A stretch of 64,000 nt of DNA from CAIPVR01 sp049316905 (lineage in GTDB: Bacteria > Actinomycetota > Acidimicrobiia > Acidimicrobiales > Microtrichaceae). Numbering within the stretch: the first letter of the stretch is position 1; every line of letters begins with the position of its first letter. The DNA is taken from assembly GCA_049316905.1 (NCBI GenBank), contig JBMOJH010000001.1:1-64000 (forward strand), in the 5' to 3' direction. Made by a program: the position numbers and the translations under genes. The notes under the pieces are model-generated. The model was not told where the DNA came from. It saw only the letters and a program-made list of their open reading frames with translations, and searched no databases. Shown here piece by piece: positions 34,429 through 43,336 of the stretch.

Positions 34429-35352
34429 TCAGGCGCCGTGCGCGAGGGCGAGGCCCGGCCCGGGCCAGGCGGTGCGCAGCAGGCGACCGGATCCGGAGGC
34501 GGTGACCCACGCAGTGGTCAGGTCCGGTCCCCCGAAGGCGATGTTGGTGGTGAGCGGGTCGTCGGTGGGCACGTGGTCCACCTGCGAGCCGTCGGGCGAC
34601 GCCACGGTGATGCCCCCGTTGTTGAGGGTGGCCACGCACACGTTGCCCGCACCGTCCACCGCCAGGCTGTCGAACAGCTGCAGGCCGGGGAGGCCCACCA
34701 CCAGGTCGCCGTGCGGTGCCAGCATCCCCGAGCCGGTCGCCACCCCCGGCTCGGGCACGTCCCACGCCCAGAGCCGGCCCGTGTGGGTCTCGGCCACGTA
34801 CAGGCGGTCACCGGCGGGCGACAGGCCGATCCCGTTGGGCGCATCGAGCGGGAACAGCACCTCGGTGACGGAGCTGCCGTCCACCGCGGCGTAGTACACG
34901 CCGGTGCGGTCGCTCGAGCGCCCGTGGCGCACGCCGTGGTCGGTGAACCAGATGCCCCCGTGGCCGTCGAGGACCAGGTCGTTGGGGGCCCGCAGCGGAA
35001 TGCCGTCGCACTCGGTGTAGACGGTCGTCACCGCCCCGGTGGCGAGGTCCACCCGCTGGATGCTGCCGCCCGACCACGTGTCGGGCACGCCGCCGGGCAC
35101 CAGGAACCCGCCGAGGTCGTGGAACTCGAAGCAGCCGCCGTTGTTGGTGATCCACACCTCGCCGTCGGGTCCGATCGCCGCACCGTTCGGGCCGCCACCG
35201 CAGTCGGCCACCACGTCGACGGTGCCGTCGGGGCCGACCCGGCTGAGCGTGCCGCGGGCGATCTCGGTGACGAGCACGGAACCGTCGGCCAGCGGCACCG
35301 GCCCCTCCGGGAAGCGCAGGCCGGTGGCGACGGTGTCGAAGGTCAGCTCCAT
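34429..35352 (-). CDS. SMP-30/gluconolactonase-family protein
   Basis: A 307-residue six-bladed beta-propeller of the SMP-30/gluconolactonase/LRE family. Metal-site marks are RFPEGPVPLADGSV (Glu near residue 15), NGAAIGPDGEVWITNNGG, PNDLVLDGHGGIWFTDHG and an Asp/Asn-rich APNGIGLSPAGDRLYVAET. Likely a lactonase, although sugar- or other lactones cannot be distinguished. The ATG at 35352 has TACGGT six bases upstream. The stop codon sits in the loop of a small cggcgc/gcgccg hairpin (34423-34438). It may be co-transcribed after the ferredoxin gene, which lies 27 bases upstream. Confidence 0.82.
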   Translation of the reverse strand: MELTFDTVATGLRFPEGPVPLADGSVLVTEIARGTLSRVGPDGTVDVVADCGGGPNGAAIGPDGEVWITNNGGCFEFHDLGGFLVPGGVPDTWSGGSIQRVDLATGAVTTVYTECDGIPLRAPNDLVLDGHGGIWFTDHGVRHGRSSDRTGVYYAAVDGSSVTEVLFPLDAPNGIGLSPAGDRLYVAETHTGRLWAWDVPEPGVATGSGMLAPHGDLVVGLPGLQLFDSLAVDGAGNVCVATLNNGGITVASPDGSQVDHVPTDDPLTTNIAFGGPDLTTAWVTASGSGRLLRTAWPGPGLALAHGA

Positions 35353-35358
35353 GGCCGG

Positions 35359-35364
35359 ACCGTA
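35359..35364 (-). promoter_or_regulatory. -10 element (TACGGT) for leaderless SMP-30 transcript
   Basis: TACGGT lies six bases upstream of the ATG at 35352, with ccggcc between. Confidence 0.45.
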
Positions 35365-35379
35365 GCGCCGGCGACGCGC

Positions 35380-35643
35380 TCAGGCCGGGGTGTCGTCGGC
35401 CACGGTGCGGGCGTTGGTGCCGCCGGGCGCGCCGTCGGTGCGGGTGTAGGTGAGCGCCCGCGACGGGCAGGCGTCGACGGCGGCCGCGATCCGGTCCGCC
35501 GCGGTGTCCGCCGGGTTGATCCACGGCCGCGCCTGCGTGTCGAACACGTCGGGCAGGCCCCCGACGCAGTTGCCGGAGTGGGCGCACCGCTCCGCGTCCC
35601 AGTGCACGACGATCCCGTCGCCCTCGTAGTCCTTGGTGGCCAT
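35380..35643 (-). CDS. Small ferredoxin-like protein (divergent 4Fe-4S/Fer4_19 type)
   Basis: An 87-residue protein. IVVHWDAERCAHSGNCVGGL resembles the start of the divergent 4Fe-4S mono-cluster domain, and a third Cys is in DACPSRALTYTR. Three Cys (C-x5-C then a distant C-P) are visible rather than four, so a [3Fe-4S] cluster, as in ferredoxins that serve cytochrome P450s, is possible. No P450 gene is in this window. The ATG at 35643 has TAGGGT six bases upstream. Electron-transfer partner unknown. Confidence 0.72.
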   Translation of the reverse strand: MATKDYEGDGIVVHWDAERCAHSGNCVGGLPDVFDTQARPWINPADTAADRIAAAVDACPSRALTYTRTDGAPGGTNARTVADDTPA

Positions 35644-35649
35644 GGCCGC

Positions 35650-35655
35650 ACCCTA
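35650..35655 (-). promoter_or_regulatory. -10 element (TAGGGT) for leaderless ferredoxin transcript
   Basis: TAGGGT lies six bases upstream of the ATG at 35643, with gcggcc between. Confidence 0.45.
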
Positions 35656-35687
35656 GGACCGGCGCCGCGGCGGCGGCGGGCAGCAGC

Positions 35688-38219
35688 TCAGAACTGGCCG
35701 GACTCGATGAGCTCGTCGAGCTGCTCGGGGGTCATCAGCACGTCACGCGCCTTGGACCCCTCCGACGGGCCGACCACGCCCCGCTCCTCGAGCAGGTCCA
35801 TCAACCGACCGGCGCGGGCGAAGCCCACCTTCAGCTTCCGCTGCAGCATGGAGGTGGAGCCGAACTGGCTGCGGACCACGAGCTCGGTGGCCTGCTTGAG
35901 CAGGTCGTCGTCCTCGCCGTCGCCGGAGCCCGCACCACCGCCGGTGGAGCCGGGGCCCGCGGCGTCGTCGTTCCCCTGCACGTCCTGCACGTACCGGGTC
36001 TCCACGTCGGGCGCCTGGCGCCGCCACGTCTCCGCGATCTTCGCGACCTCCTTCTCCTCCACCCACGCACCCTGGATGCGCTGCGGCGACGAGGTGCCGG
36101 AGCCGAGGAGGAGCATGTCGCCGCGGCCGACGAGGCGCTCGGCGCCCGCCTGGTCGAGGATCACCTTGGAGTCGGTCGCCGAGGCCACCGCGAACGCGAG
36201 ACGGGCCGGGATGTTGGCCTTGATCACACCGGTGATCACGTTGACCGACGGTCGCTGGGTGGCGATCACCAGGTGGATGCCCACCGCGCGGGCCATCTGG
36301 GCGATGCGGATGATGGCGTCCTCCACGTCGCGCGGGGCCACCATCATGAGGTCCGCGAGCTCGTCCACCACGATGAGGATGAACGGCAGGCGCTGGAACT
36401 CCCGCTCCACGCCCGGCTGGGCCTGCAGCTCGCCCTTGTCGAACGCGGCGTTGTAACCGGTGATGTCGCGCACGCCGACCTCGGAGAGCAGGTCGTAGCG
36501 GCGCTCCATCTCCTTCACCGCCCAGTTCAGGGCGTTGGCGGCCTTCTTGGGATTGGCCACCACCTGGGTGAGCAGGTGCGGGATGCGGTTGTACTGGGTG
36601 AGCTCCACGCGCTTGGGGTCGATCAGGATGAGGCGCACCTGGTCGGGGGTGGAGCGCATCATCACCGAGGTGATGATGCAGTTGATGCAGCTGGACTTGC
36701 CCGCTCCGGTCTGCCCGGCGATCAACAGGTGGGGCATCGTGGCGAGGTTCATCAGCACCGACGTGCCGGTGATGTCGCGTCCCACCGCCACCTCGAGCGG
36801 GTGGCTGGCGGCACGGGCCTCCGCCGAGCCGAGGATGTCGCCCAGGTTGACCACCTGGCGCTCCTCGTTGGGCACCTCGACCCCGATGGCCTGCCGGCCC
36901 GGGATGGGGGCGATGATGCGGACGTCGGGCGACGCCATCGCGTAGGCGATGTCCTTGTGCAGCGTGGTGACGCGGGAGACCTTCACACCGGTGCCGAGCT
37001 CCAGCTCGTAGCGGGTGACCGTGGGACCCACGACCATGCCCACGAGCCGGGTCTCCACGCCGTGCTCGGCGAGGGCCTTCTCCAACTGGTGGCCGCGCTG
37101 CTCCACCTCCTTGGTGTCCACGTCGCGGCGGCCGGAGACCGACAGCAGCTTCAGCGGCGGCAGGCGCCAGGGCGAGCCGGCCGCGCCGGGCGGGAGTTCG
37201 ATCTCCAACTGCTCGGGCTCCCCCGCGGGTTCCGCGGACGGGACCTGGACCTGAGGGCCCTTCGGGGCCGACTTCTTGCGGGTGCGCCGCTTCGGGGCGG
37301 TGGCACCGTCGGCGTCCTGGTCGTAGAGCGCGATGGCCGGACCGTCGGCCGCCGTGGCGTCGGCCGACCCGGCCCCGGCGTGCTCGCCCACCCGGAACAG
37401 GCCGGAGAGCCCGTCGCCGACGCGGTGGACGGCGGGCGTGAGCACCCGCACCAGCGATGACCACAGCTGCGGGAGCGAGCGCCCCGACAGGAGGCTCACG
37501 GCGAGCACCGCCACCGCGAGGAGCACCGCGAACGCGCCCCACTTCCCGAGGACCTGGGCGAGGCCGCCCCCCACCCCGGCCCCGAGCAGGCCACCGGCAC
37601 CGGCATAGGCGTCGAGCCCGTCGGCCTCGACCGAGGCGCGGTCGGCCGCGAACAGGTGGAGCATGCCGACGACCACGCCGAAGGCGAGGACGCCGCCCAC
37701 CACCCGGCCGGCGACCGAGCCGTGACGCGCGGGCATCTGGGTGGTGGGATCGGCCGGCCCGGCCGCCGTGCCGGTGCCCTCCGCGAGGTCGACCACCGGG
37801 CCCCGGTGCGGGGCGACCAGCAGGACGAGGCCCAGCGCCGCGAGGGCGACGGGCACCACCACGGCGAGCAGGCCCACGAGGGCCCGGGTCAGGGCGTCGA
37901 GGCCCGCCCCGACGGGACCGGCCGAGCCGGCCCACACTCCCAGGGCGACGAGTGCGGCGGCGAGCAGCAGCAGCACCCCGCCGATCTCACGGCCCCGCCC
38001 CTCGAAGACCCCGCCGAGGAAGGGCGAGGGCTCGGGCGCCCGGGCCCGCGACCGGCGCGCGGGGGCGGCCCGGCGGGACGAGCCCTTGGCCCCGGACCGT
38101 GTCGAGCCGGCGCGCGACCCGCCACGGGACGTGCCGCGGGAGGCGGTGGAACGGGACGCCGACGAGCGGGCCTTGGACCCGGAACGCGAGCGCGTGGAGG
38201 AGTTCGAACGTGTGGCCAC
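35688..38219 (-). CDS. ftsK: FtsK/SpoIIIE-family DNA translocase
   Basis: An 843-residue septal DNA pump that moves chromosome ends through the closing division site. The first 65 residues are a basic Ser/Arg/Gly-rich tail, then four TM helices between about residues 75 and 250. A short linker leads to the motor, with Walker A in LLIAGQTGAGKSSCINC near 506 and Walker B in FILIVVDELADLMM near 615. The C-terminal winged-helix gamma domain is VVRSQFGSTSMLQRKLKVGF to the end. The linker is short, as in SpoIIIE. The GTG start at 38219 has TAGCGT nine bases upstream. No partner gene is coupled to it. Confidence 0.93.
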   Translation of the reverse strand: MATRSNSSTRSRSGSKARSSASRSTASRGTSRGGSRAGSTRSGAKGSSRRAAPARRSRARAPEPSPFLGGVFEGRGREIGGVLLLLAAALVALGVWAGSAGPVGAGLDALTRALVGLLAVVVPVALAALGLVLLVAPHRGPVVDLAEGTGTAAGPADPTTQMPARHGSVAGRVVGGVLAFGVVVGMLHLFAADRASVEADGLDAYAGAGGLLGAGVGGGLAQVLGKWGAFAVLLAVAVLAVSLLSGRSLPQLWSSLVRVLTPAVHRVGDGLSGLFRVGEHAGAGSADATAADGPAIALYDQDADGATAPKRRTRKKSAPKGPQVQVPSAEPAGEPEQLEIELPPGAAGSPWRLPPLKLLSVSGRRDVDTKEVEQRGHQLEKALAEHGVETRLVGMVVGPTVTRYELELGTGVKVSRVTTLHKDIAYAMASPDVRIIAPIPGRQAIGVEVPNEERQVVNLGDILGSAEARAASHPLEVAVGRDITGTSVLMNLATMPHLLIAGQTGAGKSSCINCIITSVMMRSTPDQVRLILIDPKRVELTQYNRIPHLLTQVVANPKKAANALNWAVKEMERRYDLLSEVGVRDITGYNAAFDKGELQAQPGVEREFQRLPFILIVVDELADLMMVAPRDVEDAIIRIAQMARAVGIHLVIATQRPSVNVITGVIKANIPARLAFAVASATDSKVILDQAGAERLVGRGDMLLLGSGTSSPQRIQGAWVEEKEVAKIAETWRRQAPDVETRYVQDVQGNDDAAGPGSTGGGAGSGDGEDDDLLKQATELVVRSQFGSTSMLQRKLKVGFARAGRLMDLLEERGVVGPSEGSKARDVLMTPEQLDELIESGQF

Positions 38220-38228
38220 GGTGCTCCC

Positions 38229-38234
38229 ACGCTA
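38229..38234 (-). promoter_or_regulatory. -10 element (TAGCGT) for ftsK transcript
   Basis: TAGCGT lies nine bases upstream of the ftsK GTG (38219). A gggag stretch lies in the gap, so a very short leader with a weak ribosome-binding site is also possible. Confidence 0.4.
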
Positions 38235-38272
38235 CCCAGCGGGTACGACGCCGCCGCGGCAATGCGCCCCGG

Positions 38273-40576
38273 TCAGACGGGTTCGAGCTCCCGCTCGAGT
38301 TCCTCGTCGACCTCCTCGACGGAGCCCTCCACGTTGACGTTCGGGAGGATCCGGTCGAGCCACTTCGGCAGCCACCAGTTGCGGTCGCCGAGCAGTTCCA
38401 TGCTGGCCGGCACGAGGAGCATGCGCACCACGGTGGCGTCGAGCAGCACCGCGAGGGCCAGTCCGAGGCCGAACAGCTTGATCGGGCGCGTGTCCTCGAG
38501 GAGGAACGATCCGAACACGAACACCATGATCGCCGCAGCGGCCGTGATCACCCGGGCCGTGGCGGCCAGGCCGTCGGCCACCGAGGTGCGGCTGTCACCG
38601 GTGCGGACCCATTCCTCGCGGATCCGCGACAGCAGGAACACCTCGTAGTCCATCGACAGGCCGAACACGATGGCGAAGAGCATCATCGGGATGAACGGCT
38701 CGATCGGCGCCGGCTCGACGCCCACCAGTCCCTTCATCCAGCCCCACTGGAAGATCGCGACCAGCACACCGTACGCCGCGCCGATCGACAGCAGGTTCAT
38801 GATCACCGCCTTGAGCGGTACGAGCAGCGAGCGGAACACGACCATCAGCAGGAGGAAGCTCAGCGTCAGCACCGCTGCGAAGAAGAGCACGAGGCGCCCG
38901 GCGAGGTACTGGCTGAAGTCCACGGTCACGGCCACGAACCCGGTCACGAGCACGTCCGCGCCGGTGCCCGCGGTGGCCGCCGGCAGCACGTCGTCGCGCA
39001 GGCGGTTGACCAGGTCGGTGGTGGCCGCGTCCTGCGGGGCCGTGGTGGGGATGACACGCCACACGACCGCGGTGGGGTTCGTCGGGTCGTTGGGCTGGGC
39101 GGGCGAGGCGAACTGCACGCCCGGCGTGGCCGCGAGCGCGCTCGTCACGCCCTGCAGGTCCGCGGGCGTGGTGCCCTTCGGGAGCTCGGCGACCAGGGTG
39201 AGCGGGCCGTTGAAGCCGGGACCGAACCCCTCGGCCAGCAGGTCGTAGGCCTGGCGGGTGGTGGTGTCGGGCGGGTTGTTGCCCTCGTCGGAGAACCCGA
39301 GCTGCAGGCTGAACACCGGGATCGCCAGCACGAGCAGGCCGACGGTGGCGCCGATGGTCATGCTCCACGGGTGGTGCTGCACCACCCGGCTCCACCGGTA
39401 GGCCAGCGTCTCGCGGAGCGGCTTCGGCGGCCGGCGGGGCACCTCGCGCTTGAGGGGGGCCACCGCGAAGCCGGCGAGCAGCACGATGAGGGCGAGGGGG
39501 AACGCCACCAGCAGCGGCGAGACCTTCAGACCGGCGCCGACGAGGCCCACCGCCACGAGGCCCGCCGCGATGAGGCCGCGCCAGCGGGTGCGGTCCACGC
39601 GGTCGCCGGCGAATCCCAACAGCGCGGGCAGGAGCGTGAGCGACGCCACCATGGTGACGGCCACGAGCGTGCTCGCCCCGAGACCCAGGCCGGTCACGAA
39701 GCTCACGCCCATCAGGAGCATGCCCAGGAGCGAGATCACCACGGTGAGGCCGGCGAAGGTGACCGCCCGCCCGGAGGTGTCGATCGCGATCGACACCGAC
39801 TCCTCCACCGTGTGGCCGGCCCGCAGCTGCTCGCGGTAGCGGGTGACGATGAACAGCGCGTAGTCGATCCCCACGCCGAGACCGATCATCACACCGAGCG
39901 TGGTGGCGAAGTCCGGCATGGACACCACGTTGCTGAGCACGGTCAGGAGCATCGTGCCCACGCCGATGCCGCCGAGCGCCACGCCGATCGGCAGCCCCAT
40001 CGCGAGCACGGAGCCGAACGCCAGGATCAGGATCACGATGGCGAACGCGAGGCCGAGCAGCTCCGAGGAGGGTGCCGTGAACTCGTCGAACATCCGACCG
40101 CCGTACTCGATCCGCACGCCGGTCACGTCGGGCTCGAACGTCCGGATCTTCTCGGCCACCTTCTGACCGGCCTCCTGGTCGAGGTTGCCGGGCACCTCGA
40201 CCTGGGCGAACGCGATGCGGCCGTCCTTCGACACCTGGAACGCGGAGGTGGGCCCCTGGAACGGGCTCTGCACCTTGGCCTTCCGGACCGACGGGACCTC
40301 GTCGAGGAACTTCTGGAGCTCGGCCTTCGTCCCCTCCGAGAAGCCGGAGGCGGACTCGAACACGATCGTGCCGGTGGTCCCCGCTCCGGCGCCGGCGAAG
40401 GACTTCTCGAGCAGCTCGAAGCCCTGGCGGCTCTCCACGTCGGGCAGGTTGAACTCGCTGCGGAAGTTGCTGCCGGTGGAACCGGCCCACGCGCCCGCGA
40501 GCACGAGCGCGAGCAGCCACAGCGACACGACGAGACCACGACGGCGGCAGCACCAGCCGCCCAGACGTCCGAACAC
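38273..40576 (-). CDS. MMPL-family lipid/hydrophobe exporter
   Basis: A 767-residue RND-type membrane protein like mycobacterial MmpL proteins and Streptomyces ActII-3. TM1 is at about residues 13-35, TM2-6 between 170 and 340, and the second set between 540 and 740. Conserved GLGVGIDYALFIVTRYREQL and GLSMDYEVFLLSRIREEW carry the paired Asp-Tyr of the proton relay. Two extracellular domains lie at about 40-165 and 410-540. It has no long C-terminal domain. The GTG start at 40576 has a GGAGG ribosome-binding site and a hairpin just upstream. Substrate unknown; lipid export is the family role. Confidence 0.88.
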   Translation of the reverse strand: MFGRLGGWCCRRRGLVVSLWLLALVLAGAWAGSTGSNFRSEFNLPDVESRQGFELLEKSFAGAGAGTTGTIVFESASGFSEGTKAELQKFLDEVPSVRKAKVQSPFQGPTSAFQVSKDGRIAFAQVEVPGNLDQEAGQKVAEKIRTFEPDVTGVRIEYGGRMFDEFTAPSSELLGLAFAIVILILAFGSVLAMGLPIGVALGGIGVGTMLLTVLSNVVSMPDFATTLGVMIGLGVGIDYALFIVTRYREQLRAGHTVEESVSIAIDTSGRAVTFAGLTVVISLLGMLLMGVSFVTGLGLGASTLVAVTMVASLTLLPALLGFAGDRVDRTRWRGLIAAGLVAVGLVGAGLKVSPLLVAFPLALIVLLAGFAVAPLKREVPRRPPKPLRETLAYRWSRVVQHHPWSMTIGATVGLLVLAIPVFSLQLGFSDEGNNPPDTTTRQAYDLLAEGFGPGFNGPLTLVAELPKGTTPADLQGVTSALAATPGVQFASPAQPNDPTNPTAVVWRVIPTTAPQDAATTDLVNRLRDDVLPAATAGTGADVLVTGFVAVTVDFSQYLAGRLVLFFAAVLTLSFLLLMVVFRSLLVPLKAVIMNLLSIGAAYGVLVAIFQWGWMKGLVGVEPAPIEPFIPMMLFAIVFGLSMDYEVFLLSRIREEWVRTGDSRTSVADGLAATARVITAAAAIMVFVFGSFLLEDTRPIKLFGLGLALAVLLDATVVRMLLVPASMELLGDRNWWLPKWLDRILPNVNVEGSVEEVDEELERELEPV

Positions 40577-40593
40577 GGGCCCTCCGGGGGTTG

Positions 40594-40613
40594 CGGGAGG
40601 CGGTCGCCTCCCG
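40594..40613 (-). promoter_or_regulatory. 5' leader hairpin ahead of the MMPL gene
   Basis: A perfect 8-bp stem (cgggaggc / gcctcccg) with a 4-base loop lies 17 bases upstream of the GTG at 40576, just before the GGAGG ribosome-binding site. It could control ribosome access or stop upstream transcription. Confidence 0.45.
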
Positions 40614-40675
40614 AGGGGGGAACCTCAGTGTGGTGGGGCGTTCATCCCACGAGCCACGCCACGGAGCGTGACATC

Positions 40676-40687
40676 CGGCTCAGTTCA
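40676..40687 (+). repeat. 12-bp direct repeat, copy 1
   Basis: cggctcagttca, identical to the copy at 40772-40783. The two lie 84 bases apart in the gap upstream of the MMPL gene. Confidence 0.6.
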
Positions 40688-40701
40688 CCGGCCGCTGACC
40701 A

Positions 40702-40748
40702 CAATTGGTGTCGGAACCGACGGTTCAGGTCGCGCCACGCACCAATTG
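40702..40748. promoter_or_regulatory. Inverted repeat CAATTGGTG...CACCAATTG upstream of the MMPL gene
   Basis: caattggtg (40702-40710) and caccaattg (40740-40748) form a 9-bp inverted repeat with a 29-base spacer. Each arm holds the palindrome CCAATTGG in part (CAATTG), so each could be a separate half of a paired operator. The AT-rich arms stand out in this GC-rich DNA. Confidence 0.45.
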
Positions 40749-40771
40749 CGTCGTCGGTCGGCCGTGGGACA

Positions 40772-40783
40772 CGGCTCAGTTCA
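40772..40783 (+). repeat. 12-bp direct repeat, copy 2 (covers the RNase J stop)
   Basis: cggctcagttca again. Bases 40781-40783 are the stop codon of the RNase J gene, so this copy is partly coding and copy 1 (40676-40687) looks like a duplicate of the gene end. Confidence 0.6.
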
Positions 40784-42433
40784 GGCGTCGAGGACGACCG
40801 GCACGATCATCGGCCGACGACGGGTGCGTTCGGAGACGAACTGGCCCGCCGCCTTGCGGACCACCTTCTCGAGCTTCCCGTCACCGTTGGCGAGGGCATC
40901 CTCCACCGCCCGGCGGACCCGCTCGGCCAGGTCGGCCACGAGGTCCCCCGCCTCCTCCACGTGGATCCAGCCCCGGGTGGCCACCTCGGGTCCGGCCACC
41001 AGGCGACGCTTCGCCCGGTCCACGCACACGATGACCGTGACCACGCCCTCCTCCGAGAGGATCCGCCGGTCGGCGAGCACGTTGCCGCCGACGCTGCCGA
41101 CCGTGCCGTGCACGTAGACGTAGTCGGCCGGGACCCGGCCGTCGACGCGCAGGCCGTCGTCGTCGAGCACCAGCCGGTCGCCGTCCTCTGCAATCACGAT
41201 GTTGTCGTGGGCGAGGCCCATCCGCTCGGCGAGGCGGGCGTGCGCGACCAGGTGGTGGTACTCGCCGTGGACCGGCACGAAGTACTCGGGCCGCACGATC
41301 GACTGGTACAGCTTCAGCTCCTCGGCCTTGGCGTGGCCCGTGGCGTGCACGTCGCTCACGCCGGAGTGCACCACCTCGGCGCCGAGCCGGAAGAGGTTGT
41401 CGATCACCTTGGTGACCGCGTGCTCGTTACCCGGGATGGGATGTGAGCTGAGGATCACGGTGTCCTCCGGGGTGAGCTTCAGCCAGCGGTTCTCCCCGCT
41501 GGACAGCAGCGTGAGCGCGCTCATCGCCTCGCCCTGCGAGCCGGTGGACAGCACCATCACCCGCCCGGGGTCGTGGTCGCCCACGTCCTCCACGTCGATG
41601 ATGTGGCGGTCGGGGATGCGCAGGAGCCCGAGCTCGCGGGCCATCGTGATGTTGCGGCGCATCGAACGGCCGAGCGGCGCCACCACGCGGCCGAACGCGA
41701 TGGCCGCGTCGGTGAGCTGCTGGATCCGGTGGATGTGGCTCGCGAAGCACGCCACGATCACCCGGCGACCCTCCTGCTGGTGCATGAGGTTGTAGAGGAC
41801 CTCCCCCACGTTGGACTCCGAGCGGGAGTAGCCCGCCTGGTCCGCGTTGGTGGAGTCCGCGAGCAGCAGCCGGATGCCGTCGTCGTGCGAGAGCGACCCG
41901 ATGCGGGCCAGGTCGGTGAGACGGCCGTCGACCGGGGTGAGGTCGATCTTGAAGTCGCCCGAGTGCAGGATCGTGCCCTGCGGGGTGTGGAACGCGGTGG
42001 CCAGGCTCTGCGGCACCGAGTGGGTGACGGGGATGAACTCCACGTCGAACGGGCCGATCTCCCAGACCTCGCCGTCGGCCACCGGGGTGAACTCGGCCCG
42101 GTTGATCAGGCCCGACTCCTCGATCCGGCCGCGGGCGAGGCCGAGCGTCAGCTCCGAGCCGAAGATCGGGAAGCGGGCGTCGCGCAACAGGTACGACAAC
42201 CCGCCGACGTGGTCCTCGTGACCGTGGGTGGCGATGCAGCCCACGATGTCGTCGGCGCGCTCGCGGAGCCACGTGAAGTCGGGCAGGACCACGTCGACGC
42301 CGAGCATGTCGTTGTCGGGGAACATGATTCCGCAGTCGATGAGCAGCAGGGAGCCCTCGAGCTCGAGCACCGCACAGTTGCGGCCGATCTCGCCGAGGCC
42401 GCCGAGGAAGGTGAGGTGAACCGGGGGCGCCAT
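40781..42433 (-). CDS. rnj: Ribonuclease J
   Basis: A 550-residue metallo-beta-lactamase/beta-CASP nuclease for mRNA decay and rRNA processing. The zinc-binding HxHxDH motif is in CIATHGHEDHVGGLSYLLR near residue 73, FTPVTHSV-like EFIPVTHSVPQSLA follows, and the beta-CASP part has VMVLSTGSQGEAMSAL and ILSSHPIPGNEHAV. LHSGDFKIDLTPVDG is also typical. The ATG at 42433 shares one base with the dapA stop (TGATG), so the two genes are coupled, as in mycobacteria and other actinobacteria. It has both endo- and 5' exonuclease activity by family knowledge. Confidence 0.93.
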   Translation of the reverse strand: MAPPVHLTFLGGLGEIGRNCAVLELEGSLLLIDCGIMFPDNDMLGVDVVLPDFTWLRERADDIVGCIATHGHEDHVGGLSYLLRDARFPIFGSELTLGLARGRIEESGLINRAEFTPVADGEVWEIGPFDVEFIPVTHSVPQSLATAFHTPQGTILHSGDFKIDLTPVDGRLTDLARIGSLSHDDGIRLLLADSTNADQAGYSRSESNVGEVLYNLMHQQEGRRVIVACFASHIHRIQQLTDAAIAFGRVVAPLGRSMRRNITMARELGLLRIPDRHIIDVEDVGDHDPGRVMVLSTGSQGEAMSALTLLSSGENRWLKLTPEDTVILSSHPIPGNEHAVTKVIDNLFRLGAEVVHSGVSDVHATGHAKAEELKLYQSIVRPEYFVPVHGEYHHLVAHARLAERMGLAHDNIVIAEDGDRLVLDDDGLRVDGRVPADYVYVHGTVGSVGGNVLADRRILSEEGVVTVIVCVDRAKRRLVAGPEVATRGWIHVEEAGDLVADLAERVRRAVEDALANGDGKLEKVVRKAAGQFVSERTRRRPMIVPVVLDA

Positions 42434-43314
42434 CAGGCGAGCCCGTCCAGCACGGCGCGGGCACGGTCCGCGATGCCGTCGGGCGCGGGACCCATCGGTG
42501 GACGGCACTCCCCCACCCGCAGACCCAGGACCTTCAGCAACGCCTTGGTCGGCACGGGGTTCGGGGCGTCGTCGCCGGTCTCGAAGTCGTAGCTCGCCAG
42601 CAGGCGGGCGTTGACCTTGCGGGCCGACTCCAGGTCGCCCTTCTCCACCGCCTCCACCATCTCGAGCATCTGGCGCGCCACCCAGTGGGACGCCACGGAG
42701 ATCACGCCGACGGCTCCGACGGCGAGGAGGGGAAGTGTCATGTTGTCGTCACCGCTGTAGAGCTCGAAGTCGGAGGGGACGGCGGCCATCAGGCGTGCCG
42801 TCTCCGCGGGGTTGCCGGCCGCATCCTTGACGCCGACGACGTTGGCGACCTCGCGGGCGAGGCGGGCCAGCACGTCGGTGGCGACCTTGCGGCCGGTGCG
42901 GACGGGGATGTCGTAGATCAGCACCGGCAGGTCGGTGGCCGCCGCGACGGCCCGGAAATGGGCCTCGATGCCGGCCTGCGACGGACGGTTGTAGTACGGC
43001 GTGACGCTCAGGATGCCGTCGACGCCGGTCTCGGCCGCCCGGCGCGTGAGCTCCACCGCGTGCGCCGTGGAGTTCGACCCGGTGCCGGCCAGCACCGGCA
43101 CGGACACGGTCTCGCGGACCCGGCGGAACAGGGCGAGCGCCTCGGAGTCGGTCAGGGCGGGCGACTCGCCGGTGGTGCCGGCGAGCACGAGGCCCTCCGA
43201 ACCCGTCTCCACGAGCCACTGCGCCAGCTCGGCCGCCGCGTCGAGGTCGAGGTCGCCGCGCTCGTCGAACGGTGTGACCATGGCCGTGACCACACGGCCG
43301 AATCGGGCACCCAT
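42433..43314 (-). CDS. dapA: 4-hydroxy-tetrahydrodipicolinate synthase DapA
   Basis: A 293-residue class I aldolase that condenses pyruvate with aspartate semialdehyde in lysine and diaminopimelate synthesis. GRVVTAMVTPFDERGDLD opens the barrel, VLAGTTGESPALTDSE is the substrate loop near residue 43, the catalytic Tyr is in SVTPYYNRPSQ near 136, and the Schiff-base Lys in VVGVKDAAGN near 164. The ATG at 43314 has a GGAGGA ribosome-binding site. It is first of a dapA-RNase J operon; dapB is 5 kb away on the same strand. Confidence 0.94.
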   Translation of the reverse strand: MGARFGRVVTAMVTPFDERGDLDLDAAAELAQWLVETGSEGLVLAGTTGESPALTDSEALALFRRVRETVSVPVLAGTGSNSTAHAVELTRRAAETGVDGILSVTPYYNRPSQAGIEAHFRAVAAATDLPVLIYDIPVRTGRKVATDVLARLAREVANVVGVKDAAGNPAETARLMAAVPSDFELYSGDDNMTLPLLAVGAVGVISVASHWVARQMLEMVEAVEKGDLESARKVNARLLASYDFETGDDAPNPVPTKALLKVLGLRVGECRPPMGPAPDGIADRARAVLDGLA

Positions 43315-43336
43315 CAGTTCCTCCCCGCCGGGCGGC

